Position numbers and translations under genes: made by a program. Source: Litoribacter ruber (GTDB lineage: Bacteria > Bacteroidota > Bacteroidia > Cytophagales > Cyclobacteriaceae). Taken from it: a stretch of 64,000 nucleotides of DNA. The notes below the pieces were generated by a model. The model was given only the letters and a program-made list of their open reading frames with translations. It made no database searches and was not told where the DNA came from. The DNA is taken from positions 1 through 64,000 of the forward strand of contig NZ_JAHBGI010000008.1 in NCBI RefSeq assembly GCF_018500185.1, in the 5' to 3' direction. Shown in pieces: positions 44,754 to 53,494 of the stretch. Numbering within the stretch: the first letter of the stretch is position 1; every line of letters starts with the position of its first letter.

Positions 44754-45512
44754 ATGAGCAATTTTTCGAGAAGGAGTTTTCTTTCCCGCACCACCAAAGC
44801 TACCCTGGCCATAGGAATCGGGTCTAGTGCGATGGGATCTGCGCTGATGGCCTGCAGCACCGGCCCGCAAAAGGACACAGTCCTGGACAACCTCCGAACT
44901 GGCTTCACCCAAACAGACCTGCCATATGGCTTTGCTGCCCTTGAGCCGCATATCGATGCCAAGACAATGGAAATCCATTATACCAAACATGCCAAAAGCT
45001 ACGCCGACAAGCTGCAGGAAGCCGCCGAAGAGGAGGATGTGGACACCGGCAAACCTTTGGAAGAGGTGATGATGAACATCTCTCGCTACTCTGACAAGAT
45101 GAGAAACAACGGCGGTGGACATTATAACCATGAGCTCTTTTGGAAAATCATGTCTCCCGACGGAGGTGGGCAACCCCAAGGGGACCTGGCCCAGGCAATC
45201 AATGATTCATTTGGTAGCTATGATGAGTTTGTGAGCAAATTCGAGGAAGAAGCCAAGGACAGGTTTGGTTCTGGATGGGCCTGGCTGGTACTGGACAGGG
45301 ATAAAAACCTCGCTGTAGGCTCCACGCCAAACCAGGATAACCCACTGATGAACGATGTGGATTTCCAGGGCATTCCCCTGATGGGCATTGATGTATGGGA
45401 ACACGCTTATTACTTGAAGTATCAAAATGAGAGAGGCGAATACATTTCCAACTGGTGGAATGTGGTCGATTGGGCTAAAATCTCCGAAAGATATGAGCGC
45501 CTAAAAGGCTAA
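44754..45512 (+). CDS. Tat-exported Mn-type superoxide dismutase lipoprotein
   Basis: The product is 252 residues, about 45 longer than cytoplasmic SODs because of a secretion leader. The leader has a twin-arginine motif (SRRSFL, Arg6-Arg7), a hydrophobic core and a lipobox (LMAC, Cys34), so it is probably a folded lipoprotein exported by Tat. The enzyme part has the metal ligands in MEIHYTKHAKSY, NHELFWK and the DVWEHAYYL motif. GGGHYNHELFW and the Gln in PNQDNPLM are Mn-type features. It would remove superoxide in the envelope. It is divergent from dapF and is followed by a good terminator. Confidence 0.9.
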   Translation: MSNFSRRSFLSRTTKATLAIGIGSSAMGSALMACSTGPQKDTVLDNLRTGFTQTDLPYGFAALEPHIDAKTMEIHYTKHAKSYADKLQEAAEEEDVDTGKPLEEVMMNISRYSDKMRNNGGGHYNHELFWKIMSPDGGGQPQGDLAQAINDSFGSYDEFVSKFEEEAKDRFGSGWAWLVLDRDKNLAVGSTPNQDNPLMNDVDFQGIPLMGIDVWEHAYYLKYQNERGEYISNWWNVVDWAKISERYERLKG

Positions 45513-45537
45513 CCCAACTCTAAAATCCAAGCATACT

Positions 45538-45582
45538 TAGCCTGGGGTTTTGCGTAAAAGCAAATTCCCAGGCTATTTTTTT
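45538..45582 (+). terminator. Intrinsic terminator after the superoxide dismutase gene
   Basis: A 9-bp stem (tagcctggg and cccaggcta, 20-base loop) is followed by seven Ts, 26 bases past the stop codon. Confidence 0.8.
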
Positions 45583-45748
45583 GTACTTAAACGCTGTACA
45601 ATTGAGACTTTGAAGCAATTTTTTACCACCATATAAAACACTAATAAATAGACACTTAGCAAACACCCAGTTTGACCAACTAAAAATAATTGTACTATAG
45701 TGGCATAGCATTTGTAAAAATCGGGGAGATAAACCAACAAATACATTT

Positions 45749-46513
45749 ATGAAAAAATCATTTTTGAACATCGCAAAAGTAATGATGCCATTTGGCTTGG
45801 CCTTTGGCATGATTGCCTGTACGACTACCGAGGACGGCACACCTGTGGAATCAGAGAGCCGTGTGGCCCTGAGGGCTACCGCTGACCAGAATGTGGGTGG
45901 GGAAAACAGCCGTGTGGATGTAGGAGCCATGTCCGTGACAGAGTTTCAGGTGGGCACCCAAGATGTGGAAATGCGCTATGCCGCAAAAAGTGAGATTGGC
46001 GCCGGCATCAACTTGGGCAACATCAGCCTGTCCACCAATCTGAATGCTGAACTGGGCACATCCGCTTCCCAGCCAAAGTCTAATCTTTTGATCCAAAACG
46101 GCGAACATCAAACAGCCGTGATCGGAGAAGGCCGCACACCCGACGGAACCTACACAGAAATTACCTTTGATCTGTATCAGAACACCAATGTGGAGCAGGA
46201 CCATTTTGCCTATGGCAAGTCCCTTTACATCATTGGAGAAGTGAACAACACGCCGACCCGAATCTGGTTTGAAACCGAAGAGGAGCTAAGAGCCACCTCC
46301 AGAGATACCGGAGGCTATGCCATCGACGGAGATGCCGACTTGTGGTTGTATTTCGATCTGCAGAGCATGTTTAATGGAGTGGATTTCTCCGCTGCCACAG
46401 ATGCTGATGCTGATGGATTTATTGATATTGGACCGAATGACGTGGACGGGAATGGAGACATTCACGCCGCCATCAGAGCCAACCTAGACTCTTCTGTGGA
46501 GTTTGTAAAGTAA
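45749..46513 (+). CDS. Lipoprotein of unknown function with an Asp-rich, possibly calcium-binding segment
   Basis: This 254-residue protein has a signal peptide with lipobox GMIAC followed by TTTEDGTP. The body is beta-rich, with strands such as NGEHQTAVIGEGRTPDGTYT and IWFETEEELRATS, somewhat like DUF4382-type lipoproteins. Near the C-terminus, DADADGFIDIGPNDVDGNGD looks like paired calcium-binding loops as in EF-hand or dockerin modules. I do not recognise a named family. The gene has its own terminator and stands between the SOD gene and the tRNA cluster. Confidence 0.75.
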   Translation: MKKSFLNIAKVMMPFGLAFGMIACTTTEDGTPVESESRVALRATADQNVGGENSRVDVGAMSVTEFQVGTQDVEMRYAAKSEIGAGINLGNISLSTNLNAELGTSASQPKSNLLIQNGEHQTAVIGEGRTPDGTYTEITFDLYQNTNVEQDHFAYGKSLYIIGEVNNTPTRIWFETEEELRATSRDTGGYAIDGDADLWLYFDLQSMFNGVDFSAATDADADGFIDIGPNDVDGNGDIHAAIRANLDSSVEFVK

Positions 46514-46538
46514 CATTTTTTTTATCCTAATCACCCCT

Positions 46539-46569
46539 AAAGGCCGGCGAAAGTCGGCCTTTTTGTTTT
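46539..46569 (+). terminator. Intrinsic terminator after the 45749 lipoprotein gene
   Basis: The arms aaaggccg and tcggccttt, with a 7-base loop, are followed by a T-run. It lies 26 bases past the stop codon. Confidence 0.82.
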
Positions 46570-46673
46570 TACAGTCAATGGGATGAAAATTATAAAAAAA
46601 CCACTGAGCAGCAGAGGCACCAGAGAAGATCTAGAGATTAAGTAGTAAAATTGGATAATTTACGGCTATGGAC

Positions 46674-46709
46674 AAAAAAAAATAGGCCGGTAAAACCAGC
46701 CTATTTTTT
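46674..46709 (-). terminator. Terminator after the last tRNA-Gly gene (works on both strands)
   Basis: The arms aataggctgg and ccggcctatt (one G-U pair) are followed by nine Ts on the minus strand. A T-run on the plus strand as well suggests a bidirectional terminator. Confidence 0.75.
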
Positions 46710-46713
46710 ATTG

Positions 46714-46785
46714 AGCGAAAGGCAAGATTTGAACTTACGACCCCAGCCTTGGAAAGGCTGTGCTCTGCCACTGAGCTACTTTCGC
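46714..46785 (-). tRNA. tRNA-Gly(UCC), copy 1
   Basis: A full cloverleaf can be drawn: acceptor GCGAAAG/CTTTCGC, D-arm AGCTCAGTGGCAGAGC, anticodon arm CAGCC-TTTCCAA-GGCTG with anticodon TCC, and T-arm GTTCAAATC. The discriminator is T, as expected for glycine. CCA is not encoded. Confidence 0.95.
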
Positions 46786-46884
46786 ATTTGTACGTTAAAA
46801 AATATCCCTAAAAATCCCAGATTGCCAAAAAGGCATCAAAAAATCAGTTCTAAAAAATTACAGCTTCCGTATGAAGTTGTATTG

Positions 46885-46956
46885 AGCGAAAGGCAAGAAT
46901 TGAACTTACGACCCCAGTCTTGGAAAGACTGTGCTCTGCCACTGAGCTACTTTCGC
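46885..46956 (-). tRNA. tRNA-Gly(UCC), copy 2
   Basis: It is nearly identical to copy 1, with anticodon arm CAGTC-TTTCCAA-GACTG (anticodon TCC). It differs in a compensated pair of the anticodon stem and a base of the T-loop. The flanking bases (tttgtac, t-rich) also match copy 1, pointing to tandem duplication with a spacing of 171 bases. Confidence 0.95.
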
Positions 46957-47030
46957 TTTTGTACACTAAAAACTCATTCAAAAAAGTTTCCCTATGCCAT
47001 TAAATATGGCTGAAAAAATAGTTGAAAAAG

Positions 47031-47055
47031 CAGCTTGCATCCTTATAAGGCAAGC
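47031..47055 (-). terminator. Hairpin after tRNA-Gly copy 3
   Basis: The arms agcttgc and gcaagct enclose a further short stem (cttataag). GCTTTTTC follows on the minus strand, a weak T-run. It may end transcription or mark the processing site. Confidence 0.5.
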
Positions 47056-47060
47056 TATGG

Positions 47061-47133
47061 AGCGAAAGGCAAGATTCGAACTCACGACCCCAACCTTGGA
47101 AAGGTTGTGCTCTTCCACCTGAGCTACTTTCGC
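47061..47133 (-). tRNA. tRNA-Gly(UCC), copy 3
   Basis: It has the same acceptor stem and anticodon (CAACC-TTTCCAA-GGTTG, TCC) but a different D-loop (AGCTCAGGTGGAAGAGC) and a T-arm with the standard GTTCGAATC. It is the most diverged and probably ancestral of the three copies. Confidence 0.95.
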
Positions 47134-47177
47134 ATTGTTATTGAGCATTTATGCAATTACGGTTCCAAAAACTGGCA

Positions 47178-47185
47178 CAACCCTA
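47178..47185 (-). promoter_or_regulatory. Possible promoter for the tRNA-Gly(UCC) genes
   Basis: The minus strand reads TAGGGTTG, one mismatch from TAnnTTTG, with TTG 21 bases upstream. It lies 45 bases before the mature 5' end of tRNA-Gly copy 3. Confidence 0.4.
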
Positions 47186-47311
47186 ACTTTTTCGACTCCA
47201 ATCCAACAACCTACTGATATACAGTCGGAAAAAATATTAAATATTTGAATAGTGCAAAAATGGTGATTCATCGAGGGATTTGGACTGTTTTAAATTGGGA
47301 TTGGTATTTAC

Positions 47312-47353
47312 GAGACGGGAAACGGAAGACCGGAGACGGAAGACGGGAGGGCA
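47312..47353. repeat. 7-bp tandem repeat array, unit gaNacgg (six units)
   Basis: The units are gagacgg, gaaacgg, aagaccg, gagacgg, aagacgg, gagggca. This is the ttcNgtc-type unit of 4229-4270 and 15131-15158 read on the other strand. It lies between the tRNA-Leu terminator and the tRNA-Gly genes. Confidence 0.85.
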
Positions 47354-47386
47354 TAAAAAAAAGCCGCTCAGATCTGAGCGGCTTTT
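47354..47386 (-). terminator. Intrinsic terminator after tRNA-Leu
   Basis: A perfect palindrome (aaaagccgctca, gatc, tgagcggctttt; 47359-47386) is followed by a T-run on the minus strand. It lies directly after the tRNA-Leu 3' end. Confidence 0.92.
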
Positions 47387-47387
47387 G

Positions 47388-47471
47388 TACCAGGAGCGGG
47401 AATCGAACCCGCACGGCCTTACGGCCACAAGATTTTAAGTCTTGCGTGTCTACCTATTCCACCATCCCGGC
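47388..47471 (-). tRNA. tRNA-Leu(UAA)
   Basis: This 84-base tRNA has a long variable arm. Acceptor GCCGGGA/TCCTGGT (two G-U pairs), anticodon arm CAAGA-CTTAAAA-TCTTG with anticodon TAA, variable arm TGGCCGTAAGGCCG, T-arm GTTCGATTC, discriminator A. CCA is not encoded. Confidence 0.96.
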
Positions 47472-47497
47472 AGCATTTCTTTTTACAGAAAGGCTAA

Positions 47498-47525
47498 AAC
47501 AACAAAGCCCTTTTTCAAGGGCTTT
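47498..47525 (-). terminator. Hairpin between tRNA-Gly(GCC) and tRNA-Leu
   Basis: The arms aaagccc and gggcttt have an 8-base loop and are followed by TGTTGTTTT on the minus strand. It is a weak terminator or a processing signal; no separate promoter is visible for tRNA-Leu, so read-through is likely. Confidence 0.5.
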
Positions 47526-47527
47526 AG

Positions 47528-47600
<73 letters not shown>

Positions 47601-47645
47601 TTATTTGTTTTTTTGTTTGCTTTCAATCTCGTGCGATTGTGGATA

Positions 47646-47676
47646 CAAAGGTATAGCACTTTTCCTGATTTGCAAA
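47646..47676 (-). promoter_or_regulatory. Textbook Bacteroidota promoter for tRNA-Gly(GCC) and tRNA-Leu
   Basis: On the minus strand TTTG (47676-47673) is separated by exactly 19 bases from TACCTTTG (47653-47646). Both elements match the Bacteroidota primary-sigma consensus. The expected start of transcription is near 47639, about 40 bases before the mature tRNA. Confidence 0.85.
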
Positions 47677-47750
47677 CTCCCCGCTGAAAAAAAATCAATA
47701 ATTTTCGCCTTTTAAGCCCTATTTACTGATTTTCAGAAGCTTATTTTTTA

Positions 47751-48545
47751 TCAGCTTTTATGCATCATTATTCTCACAAGCTCCAAGGAAGAATTGATCT
47801 TCAATTTCTTCATGATATTCTTTCGGTGCGTCACCAGTGTATTTGGGCTAATCCCCAATTCCTTGGCAATGTCACTCGCCTGAACCCCATTAACGATGAG
47901 CTGCGCCACTTCATATTCCCGTTTGGAAAGCTTGTTTTTGGCCACATCTTCAAATTGTTTGGCCATTTTGATCAGCGCACCGTTATCGGCTGTATAGTGG
48001 AATTCCCAATGGAACTTTGCCGGATCTGGCGGAGCATTCAATCTCATGCAAATCTGAAGGTCCAAAATGATATTCCCATTTTCATCCGTCATAAAGGGAA
48101 CAATACTGGTCTGCTGCCAGATCTCCTCACCGGTAAGCCTGTGGATCCACCTGTAGGTATAACTCGCCCCAAAGGTCTTTTTTTCATTAAGACTTAATGA
48201 ATCATAGGTATCGATATTCATCTTCTGGAATTTGAGCACTTCCTCTCTATCCTCATGATGAAACATCGACATGGTGGCCTCCAAGCCATACCGCTTGAAG
48301 TATTCTGCCGGCAAGCCCGACACATCAAATATATTGTCCGTAAAGAAAGCGAGGCTAAAATCCCTGTAATCAAAACTTCCCACAATCAGGTTGTCTTTGA
48401 CTCCTACTTTCTCACTGAATTCTCGAAGCTCCTGAATGAATTTCTCTTCCTTTTCCTGGCGCCCAAACTCTCTATTTGACCAAGCATGGAATAGCTTCCT
48501 ATACTTGTCTTGAGTCTTTAGCGCTTCCAATAACTCTACACCCAT
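47751..48545 (-). CDS. LuxR-type transcriptional regulator with N-terminal PAS-like sensor region
   Basis: From the ATG at 48545 the product has 264 residues; a TTG 16 codons earlier (48593) is an alternative start. The N-terminal part (about 60-185) has a PAS-like fold pattern with SYTYRWIHRLTGEEIWQQTS, the arrangement seen in Bacteroidota two-part regulators. The C-terminal HTH_LUXR begins LSKREYEVAQLIVNGVQASD and has IAKELGISPNTLVTHRKNI. No phospho-acceptor receiver domain is present, so the signal is probably a ligand or redox state. It follows mutS on the same strand but also lies next to the tRNA cluster. Confidence 0.88.
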   Translation of the reverse strand: MGVELLEALKTQDKYRKLFHAWSNREFGRQEKEEKFIQELREFSEKVGVKDNLIVGSFDYRDFSLAFFTDNIFDVSGLPAEYFKRYGLEATMSMFHHEDREEVLKFQKMNIDTYDSLSLNEKKTFGASYTYRWIHRLTGEEIWQQTSIVPFMTDENGNIILDLQICMRLNAPPDPAKFHWEFHYTADNGALIKMAKQFEDVAKNKLSKREYEVAQLIVNGVQASDIAKELGISPNTLVTHRKNIMKKLKINSSLELVRIMMHKS

Positions 48546-48603
48546 ATTCTTATTCGTTCTTCCTATAGCGCTATAATAGCTAAAATCGTTCAATTATATA
48601 AGA

Positions 48604-51204
48604 TTACTCCAGCTTTTTTTTGATTTCATTGAGTTTTATAAGGGCCTCCACTGGGGATATAGTATTAATATCAAGTTTTTCGATCGTTTCCTGAATTTCC
48701 TTAAACTTTGGATCTATTTCGAAAAGGCTCAATTGATAGTTGTTTTTCGGAACATCCTTCAGTTTTTCCTGCTGCTGGTGCAGGCTTTTATCTTTTTCCA
48801 AGTGGGACATGATCTCAGACGCTCTCAATACCACCGGATTGGGCATACCGGCCATCTGCGCCACATGGATACCAAAACTGTGTTCACTGCCCCCTTCCTT
48901 GAGTTTACGCATGAAGACCACCTTATTGCCCACTTCCTTCACTGAAACGTTGAAATTCTTGACCCTCCCAAAGTCTTCAGCTAATTGGTTAAGCTCATGG
49001 TAGTGGGTGGCAAAAAGCGTCTTGGCCCTGAATTTTGGATGGTTGTGAAGAAACTCCACAATCGACCAAGCTATGGATATACCATCATAAGTAGAAGTAC
49101 CCCGGCCGATCTCATCCATGAGCACGAGCGACCTGTCGGAAAGGTTGTTTAGGATGCTGGCCGTTTCGGTCATTTCGACCATAAATGTAGATTCCCCTTT
49201 ACTCAGGTTATCAGATGCCCCCACACGGGTAAACACCTTATCAATTAGCCCAATCCTGGCATAGCTGGCAGGTACAAAACTACCCATCTGGGCCATCAAC
49301 ACGATTAAGGCGGTCTGCCTCAAAAGGGCCGATTTACCGGCCATGTTGGGTCCGGTGATAATGATGATCTGCTGGCTGGAGTGATCAAGGTATATATCAT
49401 TGGGAACATACTCCTCCCCGATCCCCAGCTGTCTTTCGATCACCGGATGCCTACCATCTTTTATTTCGATCACATCTGTATCGCTGCATTTGGGTCTACA
49501 ATAATTGTTGGCTTGGGCCACCTGGGCAAAAGACAACAAGCAATCCACCATGGCCAGCATCCTGGCGTTTTGCTGGATACTGGCCACATATTCGGCCGCA
49601 TCCTGCACCAACAGCATGAAGTATTTTTGCTCTAAGGAAATCAGCCTTTCTTCGGCATTCAGGATTTTTTCCTCATAAACTTTCAGTTCCTCGGTGATAT
49701 ATCGCTCCGCATTTACCAGCGTCTGCTTTCTGATCCACTCTGCGGGAACTTTGGCTTTATGGGTATTGGAGACTTCCAGGTAGTATCCAAACACTTTATT
49801 ATAGGCTACTTTAAGAGAAGAAATACCGGTTTTTTGTATTTCCCTCTGCTGCATCTGAAGCAGGTAATCCTTACCGGAATTGGCCAGCCTCCTGTATTCA
49901 TCCAAATCGGGATCCACACCGTTTTTGATCACGCCGCCCTGGTGGGTGAGCATAGGGGCATCCTCGAGAAGTTCATTTTCTATCTTTTCCAGCAAAAACT
50001 CGCAGGAATTGATCTGGTCAGCTATTTTCTTGAGGGATGGGTTCTTTTGCTTTTTGAGCAACTCCTTAATGGGCAGCGTGCTTTTGAGCGCTCTTTTCAG
50101 CTGATTCATTTCCCGCGGGTTGATCCTACCCACGGCTACTTTGGAAATCAGCCTTTCCAAATCCCCAATGTGCTTCAAATGCCCCAGGATCTCTTCACTC
50201 ATTTCGCTTTCCTTGGAGAAATACTCCACGACATTTAACCGTTCCTCAATCTGCTCTTTTTCCTTTAGCGGCAGCACCATCCACTTTTTCATCAACCTCG
50301 AACCCATTGGGGTGACCGATTGGTCCAAAATCTGAATTAATGGAACCCCACCTTCCTGCTGCGAATAAACCAACTCCAGGTTGCGGATGGTAAACTTATC
50401 CAGCCAAACGAATTTTTCCTCAGCGATCCTGGAGATGGAGGCGATATGCTTGACCTCTTTGTGTTCGGTTTCTTCCAAATAATACAGAATGGCTCCGGCG
50501 GCCACTATGCCTTCATCCAAGTTTTCAATACCAAAACCTTTTAGACTGCTGGTCTGAAAGTGTTCAGTCAGTTTTTCATAGGCATAATCATACTGATAGA
50601 CCCAGTCTTCGCAGTGAAAAGTGTTGAATTGGTCTTTTAAAATCTCAGCAGCACTGCTTTTTTGGGCCTTGGAATAAATTACCTCAGAAGGGGCAAAGCT
50701 CTGAAGCAGCTTTTCTATATAGGAAGTACTTCCCTGACTGGTCATAAACTCCCCGGTGGAAAGGTCCAAGAAAGCCAGCCCATGCTCGGTTTTGCCGAAT
50801 TTTATGGAAGCCAAATAATTGTTTCGGCGCTTATCCAGCACATTATCGTTGAAGGAAAGACCGGGGGTCACTAATTCCGTGACACCTCTTTTGACGATCC
50901 CTTTTACCTCTTTCGGGTCCTCCAATTGATCGCAAATCGCCACTCTATTTCCCGCTCGAACCAACTTGGGCAAGTAAGAATCGAGAGAATGGTGGGGGAA
51001 ACCTGCCAGTTCGATATGGGAGGCTGAGCCGTTTGCCCTCTTGGTGAGCACAATGTCCAGAATCTTGCTAGCCTTGATGGCATCCTCCCCAAAGGTTTCA
51101 TAAAAGTCACCCACCCTAAACAATAACAATGCGCCAGGGTGCTTGGCTTTTATGGCATTATATTGCTTCATCAAAGGGGTTTCTTTGGATTTGGTTTTGG
51201 CCAT
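48604..51204 (-). CDS. mutS: DNA mismatch repair protein MutS
   Basis: MutS recognises base mismatches and small loops and recruits MutL. The protein has 866 residues. [17 protein letters not shown] near the N-terminus carries the Phe-x-Glu mismatch reader (FYE). [17 protein letters not shown] (Walker A, about 615) and [16 protein letters not shown] (Walker B) form the ABC ATPase, and [12 protein letters not shown] is the later H-loop. It is full length and appears functional, so the strain should not be a MutS mutator. The LuxR-type gene follows closely on the same strand. Confidence 0.97.
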   Translation of the reverse strand: MAKTKSKETPLMKQYNAIKAKHPGALLLFRVGDFYETFGEDAIKASKILDIVLTKRANGSASHIELAGFPHHSLDSYLPKLVRAGNRVAICDQLEDPKEVKGIVKRGVTELVTPGLSFNDNVLDKRRNNYLASIKFGKTEHGLAFLDLSTGEFMTSQGSTSYIEKLLQSFAPSEVIYSKAQKSSAAEILKDQFNTFHCEDWVYQYDYAYEKLTEHFQTSSLKGFGIENLDEGIVAAGAILYYLEETEHKEVKHIASISRIAEEKFVWLDKFTIRNLELVYSQQEGGVPLIQILDQSVTPMGSRLMKKWMVLPLKEKEQIEERLNVVEYFSKESEMSEEILGHLKHIGDLERLISKVAVGRINPREMNQLKRALKSTLPIKELLKKQKNPSLKKIADQINSCEFLLEKIENELLEDAPMLTHQGGVIKNGVDPDLDEYRRLANSGKDYLLQMQQREIQKTGISSLKVAYNKVFGYYLEVSNTHKAKVPAEWIRKQTLVNAERYITEELKVYEEKILNAEERLISLEQKYFMLLVQDAAEYVASIQQNARMLAMVDCLLSFAQVAQANNYCRPKCSDTDVIEIKDGRHPVIERQLGIGEEYVPNDIYLDHSSQQIIIITGPNMAGKSALLRQTALIVLMAQMGSFVPASYARIGLIDKVFTRVGASDNLSKGESTFMVEMTETASILNNLSDRSLVLMDEIGRGTSTYDGISIAWSIVEFLHNHPKFRAKTLFATHYHELNQLAEDFGRVKNFNVSVKEVGNKVVFMRKLKEGGSEHSFGIHVAQMAGMPNPVVLRASEIMSHLEKDKSLHQQQEKLKDVPKNNYQLSLFEIDPKFKEIQETIEKLDINTISPVEALIKLNEIKKKLE

Positions 51205-51230
51205 TTTAAGGGGGATTTAATTCTTTGTGC

Positions 51231-51238
51231 TAATTTTG
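51231..51238 (+). promoter_or_regulatory. -7 promoter element for the SpoU methyltransferase gene
   Basis: TAATTTTG matches TAnnTTTG exactly, 47 bases upstream of the ATG at 51286. No well-spaced -33 TTTG is visible. Confidence 0.45.
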
Positions 51239-51285
51239 AGGTTCAATTTAAACCTTGAAATTAAAGGTTTTTAATCAAAAAGCAG

Positions 51286-51825
51286 ATGAAAAAATTAAGT
51301 ATGGACGAATTAAACCGTCTGTCTGTCGAAGAATACAAGCAAAAGGACAAAACGCCCCTGGTATTGGTACTAGATAATGTGAGGAGCCTAAATAATGTGG
51401 GGTCGTCATTCCGTACCGCGGATGCTTTTCGCTTGGAAAAAATCATGCTTTGTGGCATTACAGGTACTCCCCCGCACAGGGAAATCCAGAAAACCGCTTT
51501 GGGCGCCACCGAATCGGTAGATTGGGAGCATTTGCCATCTACCCTGGAGGCTGTGGAAAAGCTCAAGCAGGAGGGCTATCAAATCCTGGCCATTGAGCAG
51601 GTGGACAAAAGCCAAATGCTTCATGAATTTCAGCCTGAAGAGGGACAAAAATACGCCATGGTATTTGGCAATGAGGTGTTTGGGGTAGAGCAGGAGGTGA
51701 TCCAAGCTTCCGACAAGGTCATCGAAATCCCCCAGCTGGGAACCAAGCATTCCCTGAATATTTCGGTTACCATGGGGATTGTGATTTGGGATTTGGTCAG
51801 TAAAATGGGGGTTTTGGGGAAATAG
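51286..51825 (+). CDS. SpoU/TrmH-family RNA 2'-O-methyltransferase
   Basis: The 179-residue protein is a SPOUT methyltransferase without an N-terminal RNA-binding extension, like TrmL/YibK. Motif 1 is VLDNVRSLNNVGSSFRTADAF, shown here only in part: DNVRSLNNVGSSFR contains the catalytic Asn and Arg. Motif 2 is MVFGNEVFGVEQEV and motif 3 is IPQLGTKHSLNISVTMGI, which forms the SAM-binding knot. It methylates a ribose in tRNA or rRNA; the exact site is not predictable. It is divergent from mutS and convergent with a PorP/SprF gene. Confidence 0.9.
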   Translation: MKKLSMDELNRLSVEEYKQKDKTPLVLVLDNVRSLNNVGSSFRTADAFRLEKIMLCGITGTPPHREIQKTALGATESVDWEHLPSTLEAVEKLKQEGYQILAIEQVDKSQMLHEFQPEEGQKYAMVFGNEVFGVEQEVIQASDKVIEIPQLGTKHSLNISVTMGIVIWDLVSKMGVLGK

Positions 51826-51830
51826 AAAAA

Positions 51831-51850
51831 CCCGGACCTTTCGGCCCGGG
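51831..51850. terminator. Hairpin between convergent genes
   Basis: The arms cccggacc and ggcccggg (one mismatch, 4-base loop) start 5 bases past the methyltransferase stop. There is no T-run, so termination is uncertain. Confidence 0.35.
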
Positions 51851-51921
51851 CATCCAATTGTCCGAGGATTAATTCAGGACAATTTGTTCACCTAGATAAA
51901 AAAGTTAACCACACACTGTTT

Positions 51922-52947
51922 TTAATATCTGAAACATGGGATGATCCTGCTTCGGCGGTCCCTTTGGTTAGGGTCTCCGAAAAGGAAGCTATATCGGATG
52001 GAAATCTCATGTGCTCCTCCGGCATTGATAAGACCAAGCTTTGAAGTGGTAAAGTCAAAGCTGTATCCGATATCGACTCCACTATCAAGCGAAAAGCCGA
52101 AAAGCGCCACGATGGATTCATTGTTAGGCAGAGAATATTTGGAGGGCAAACCTCTATACCACAGCCCCATTACCATAGGTTGCAGATAAATCTGGGTACC
52201 GATATCCAATTGGTTGAAAGGATCCTGATGTTTTACATTGAAAGCAAAGGAAATCTCCCTTTCCTGCCTGGAATTGCTAAAGAAGTTGTTGATACTGCCG
52301 TTTCCCAAATCAAAGCGAATTCCGCCGTGTGCGGAAAGTTTCATGGGCAGACGGCTGATGTTGTCATCCAAAAAACTCTGGTTGGGCTGGGTGACATGGT
52401 GACCGGAGATCCCCACCCAGTAGGTTTCCCCGTTGAGCAGCATCCCAAAATTGAAATCTGCAAACCTGTGCCTACTGTCCGTTCCCAGCAGTTCACCGCT
52501 AAAATCATCAATAGCACCGCGGTGAATGTCCAGCTGGGAACCGAAAACCAGATTGTTGAAGTTTACATCCCTGCCAACATAACTCACCTGGCCGCCAAAA
52601 CGCAGGAAGGTATTCATGTTAAGCCTTACCCTATAGGAATAAATGGCTCCCACCTCCATGGTGCTTAAATGGGCCATGCTCTCTCTGTTGCCATTGAAAA
52701 TCAAGCCTATCCCACTGTTGATATCAAACATGTAGTGGTCTATATAGGCGGTGTAGGAATTGAAGGAATGGTCCAGCCCTGGCCATTGGTTACGGTAATT
52801 TACCCCCACGCGGGTCACCTCCGAAGATCCCGCAAAGGCAGGATTTAGGTACATAGGATTGGCATAAAACTGTGAGTATTGCACATCCTGGGCCGCTGCC
52901 TGAAAGGCGGTGCCTAAAAGTAAAATGAGTAATAGAATTTTTTTCAT
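51922..52947 (-). CDS. PorP/SprF-family T9SS outer-membrane protein (second copy)
   Basis: The ATG at 52947 gives 341 residues with a signal peptide (KKILLLILLLGTAFQAAA). The opening DVQYSQFYANPMYLNPAFAG is the family signature, followed by GIGLIFNGNRESMAHLST-type strands of a beta-barrel. The reading frame extends upstream to 53025, but that part is not signal-like. It lies on the same strand, immediately downstream of the giant SprB-type adhesin gene, although a terminator separates them. It is therefore the likely secretion or attachment partner of one or both adhesins. It is only distantly similar to the PorP/SprF at 19381. Confidence 0.92.
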   Translation of the reverse strand: MKKILLLILLLGTAFQAAAQDVQYSQFYANPMYLNPAFAGSSEVTRVGVNYRNQWPGLDHSFNSYTAYIDHYMFDINSGIGLIFNGNRESMAHLSTMEVGAIYSYRVRLNMNTFLRFGGQVSYVGRDVNFNNLVFGSQLDIHRGAIDDFSGELLGTDSRHRFADFNFGMLLNGETYWVGISGHHVTQPNQSFLDDNISRLPMKLSAHGGIRFDLGNGSINNFFSNSRQEREISFAFNVKHQDPFNQLDIGTQIYLQPMVMGLWYRGLPSKYSLPNNESIVALFGFSLDSGVDIGYSFDFTTSKLGLINAGGAHEISIRYSFLFGDPNQRDRRSRIIPCFRY

Positions 52948-53452
52948 CTTCACGGTGGTTAAGTAATCCTTCCAGTAAGCGGTGAACAAACTAGAAGTCT
53001 TTAAAAAAATACTCTTTACCAACACTCTCTGCCGGCCTACTTTTACTCTTGCAATTCTTAATTATTCAAGGTTTAAATTATGTACTATAAATCGGAATAT
53101 TTGCATTTCATCTTTAGGAATAAAATTTTATGTTTTTCATATACCCCTAAATGATATTTCTATAATCATCTGATTCATAGTAAATAATGAAAGATTATTG
53201 GTTTTTGCAAAATATTAATTGATTTATTTTCCAGCGAAACAGAACATCGAAAAACATAATTTTTCTAAAAATTATGCAATAAACAATTATCTGGAGATGA
53301 GGTGCTTTTTTTGGGGTTTTATTGAAAGTGGGAAGGATGGAAAAAACTTTTGTTTTACGAAGAAAAGGGACGCGGAGTTTCGCGGAGTTTAATAGGAGTT
53401 TCGGGGAGTTTTCCTCTTCGTAGAGAAATGTTAGTAAAGCCACAATAAGGAT
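52948..53452. other. Gene-free, A+T-rich region between the PorP/SprF and adhesin genes
   Basis: About 500 bases without protein-like coding sequence. Near 53373-53412 a phrase built from 'gcggagttt' units (period about 10-13 bases) resembles the repeat phrases in the first kilobase of the window (for example 'gagtttcacagag' near 1110). The rest is A+T-rich with no clear TAnnTTTG element for the PorP/SprF gene. Confidence 0.5.
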
Positions 53453-53494
53453 AAAAAAACCCTAGCCCTGTCTCACTTGGAGGAGACAGGGCTG
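53453..53494 (-). terminator. Intrinsic terminator of the first giant adhesin gene
   Basis: A perfect 11-bp stem (agccctgtctc and complement, 8-base loop) is followed after a few bases by seven Ts on the minus strand. It ends 7 bases past the adhesin stop codon, which separates the adhesin transcript from the PorP/SprF gene. Confidence 0.85.
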
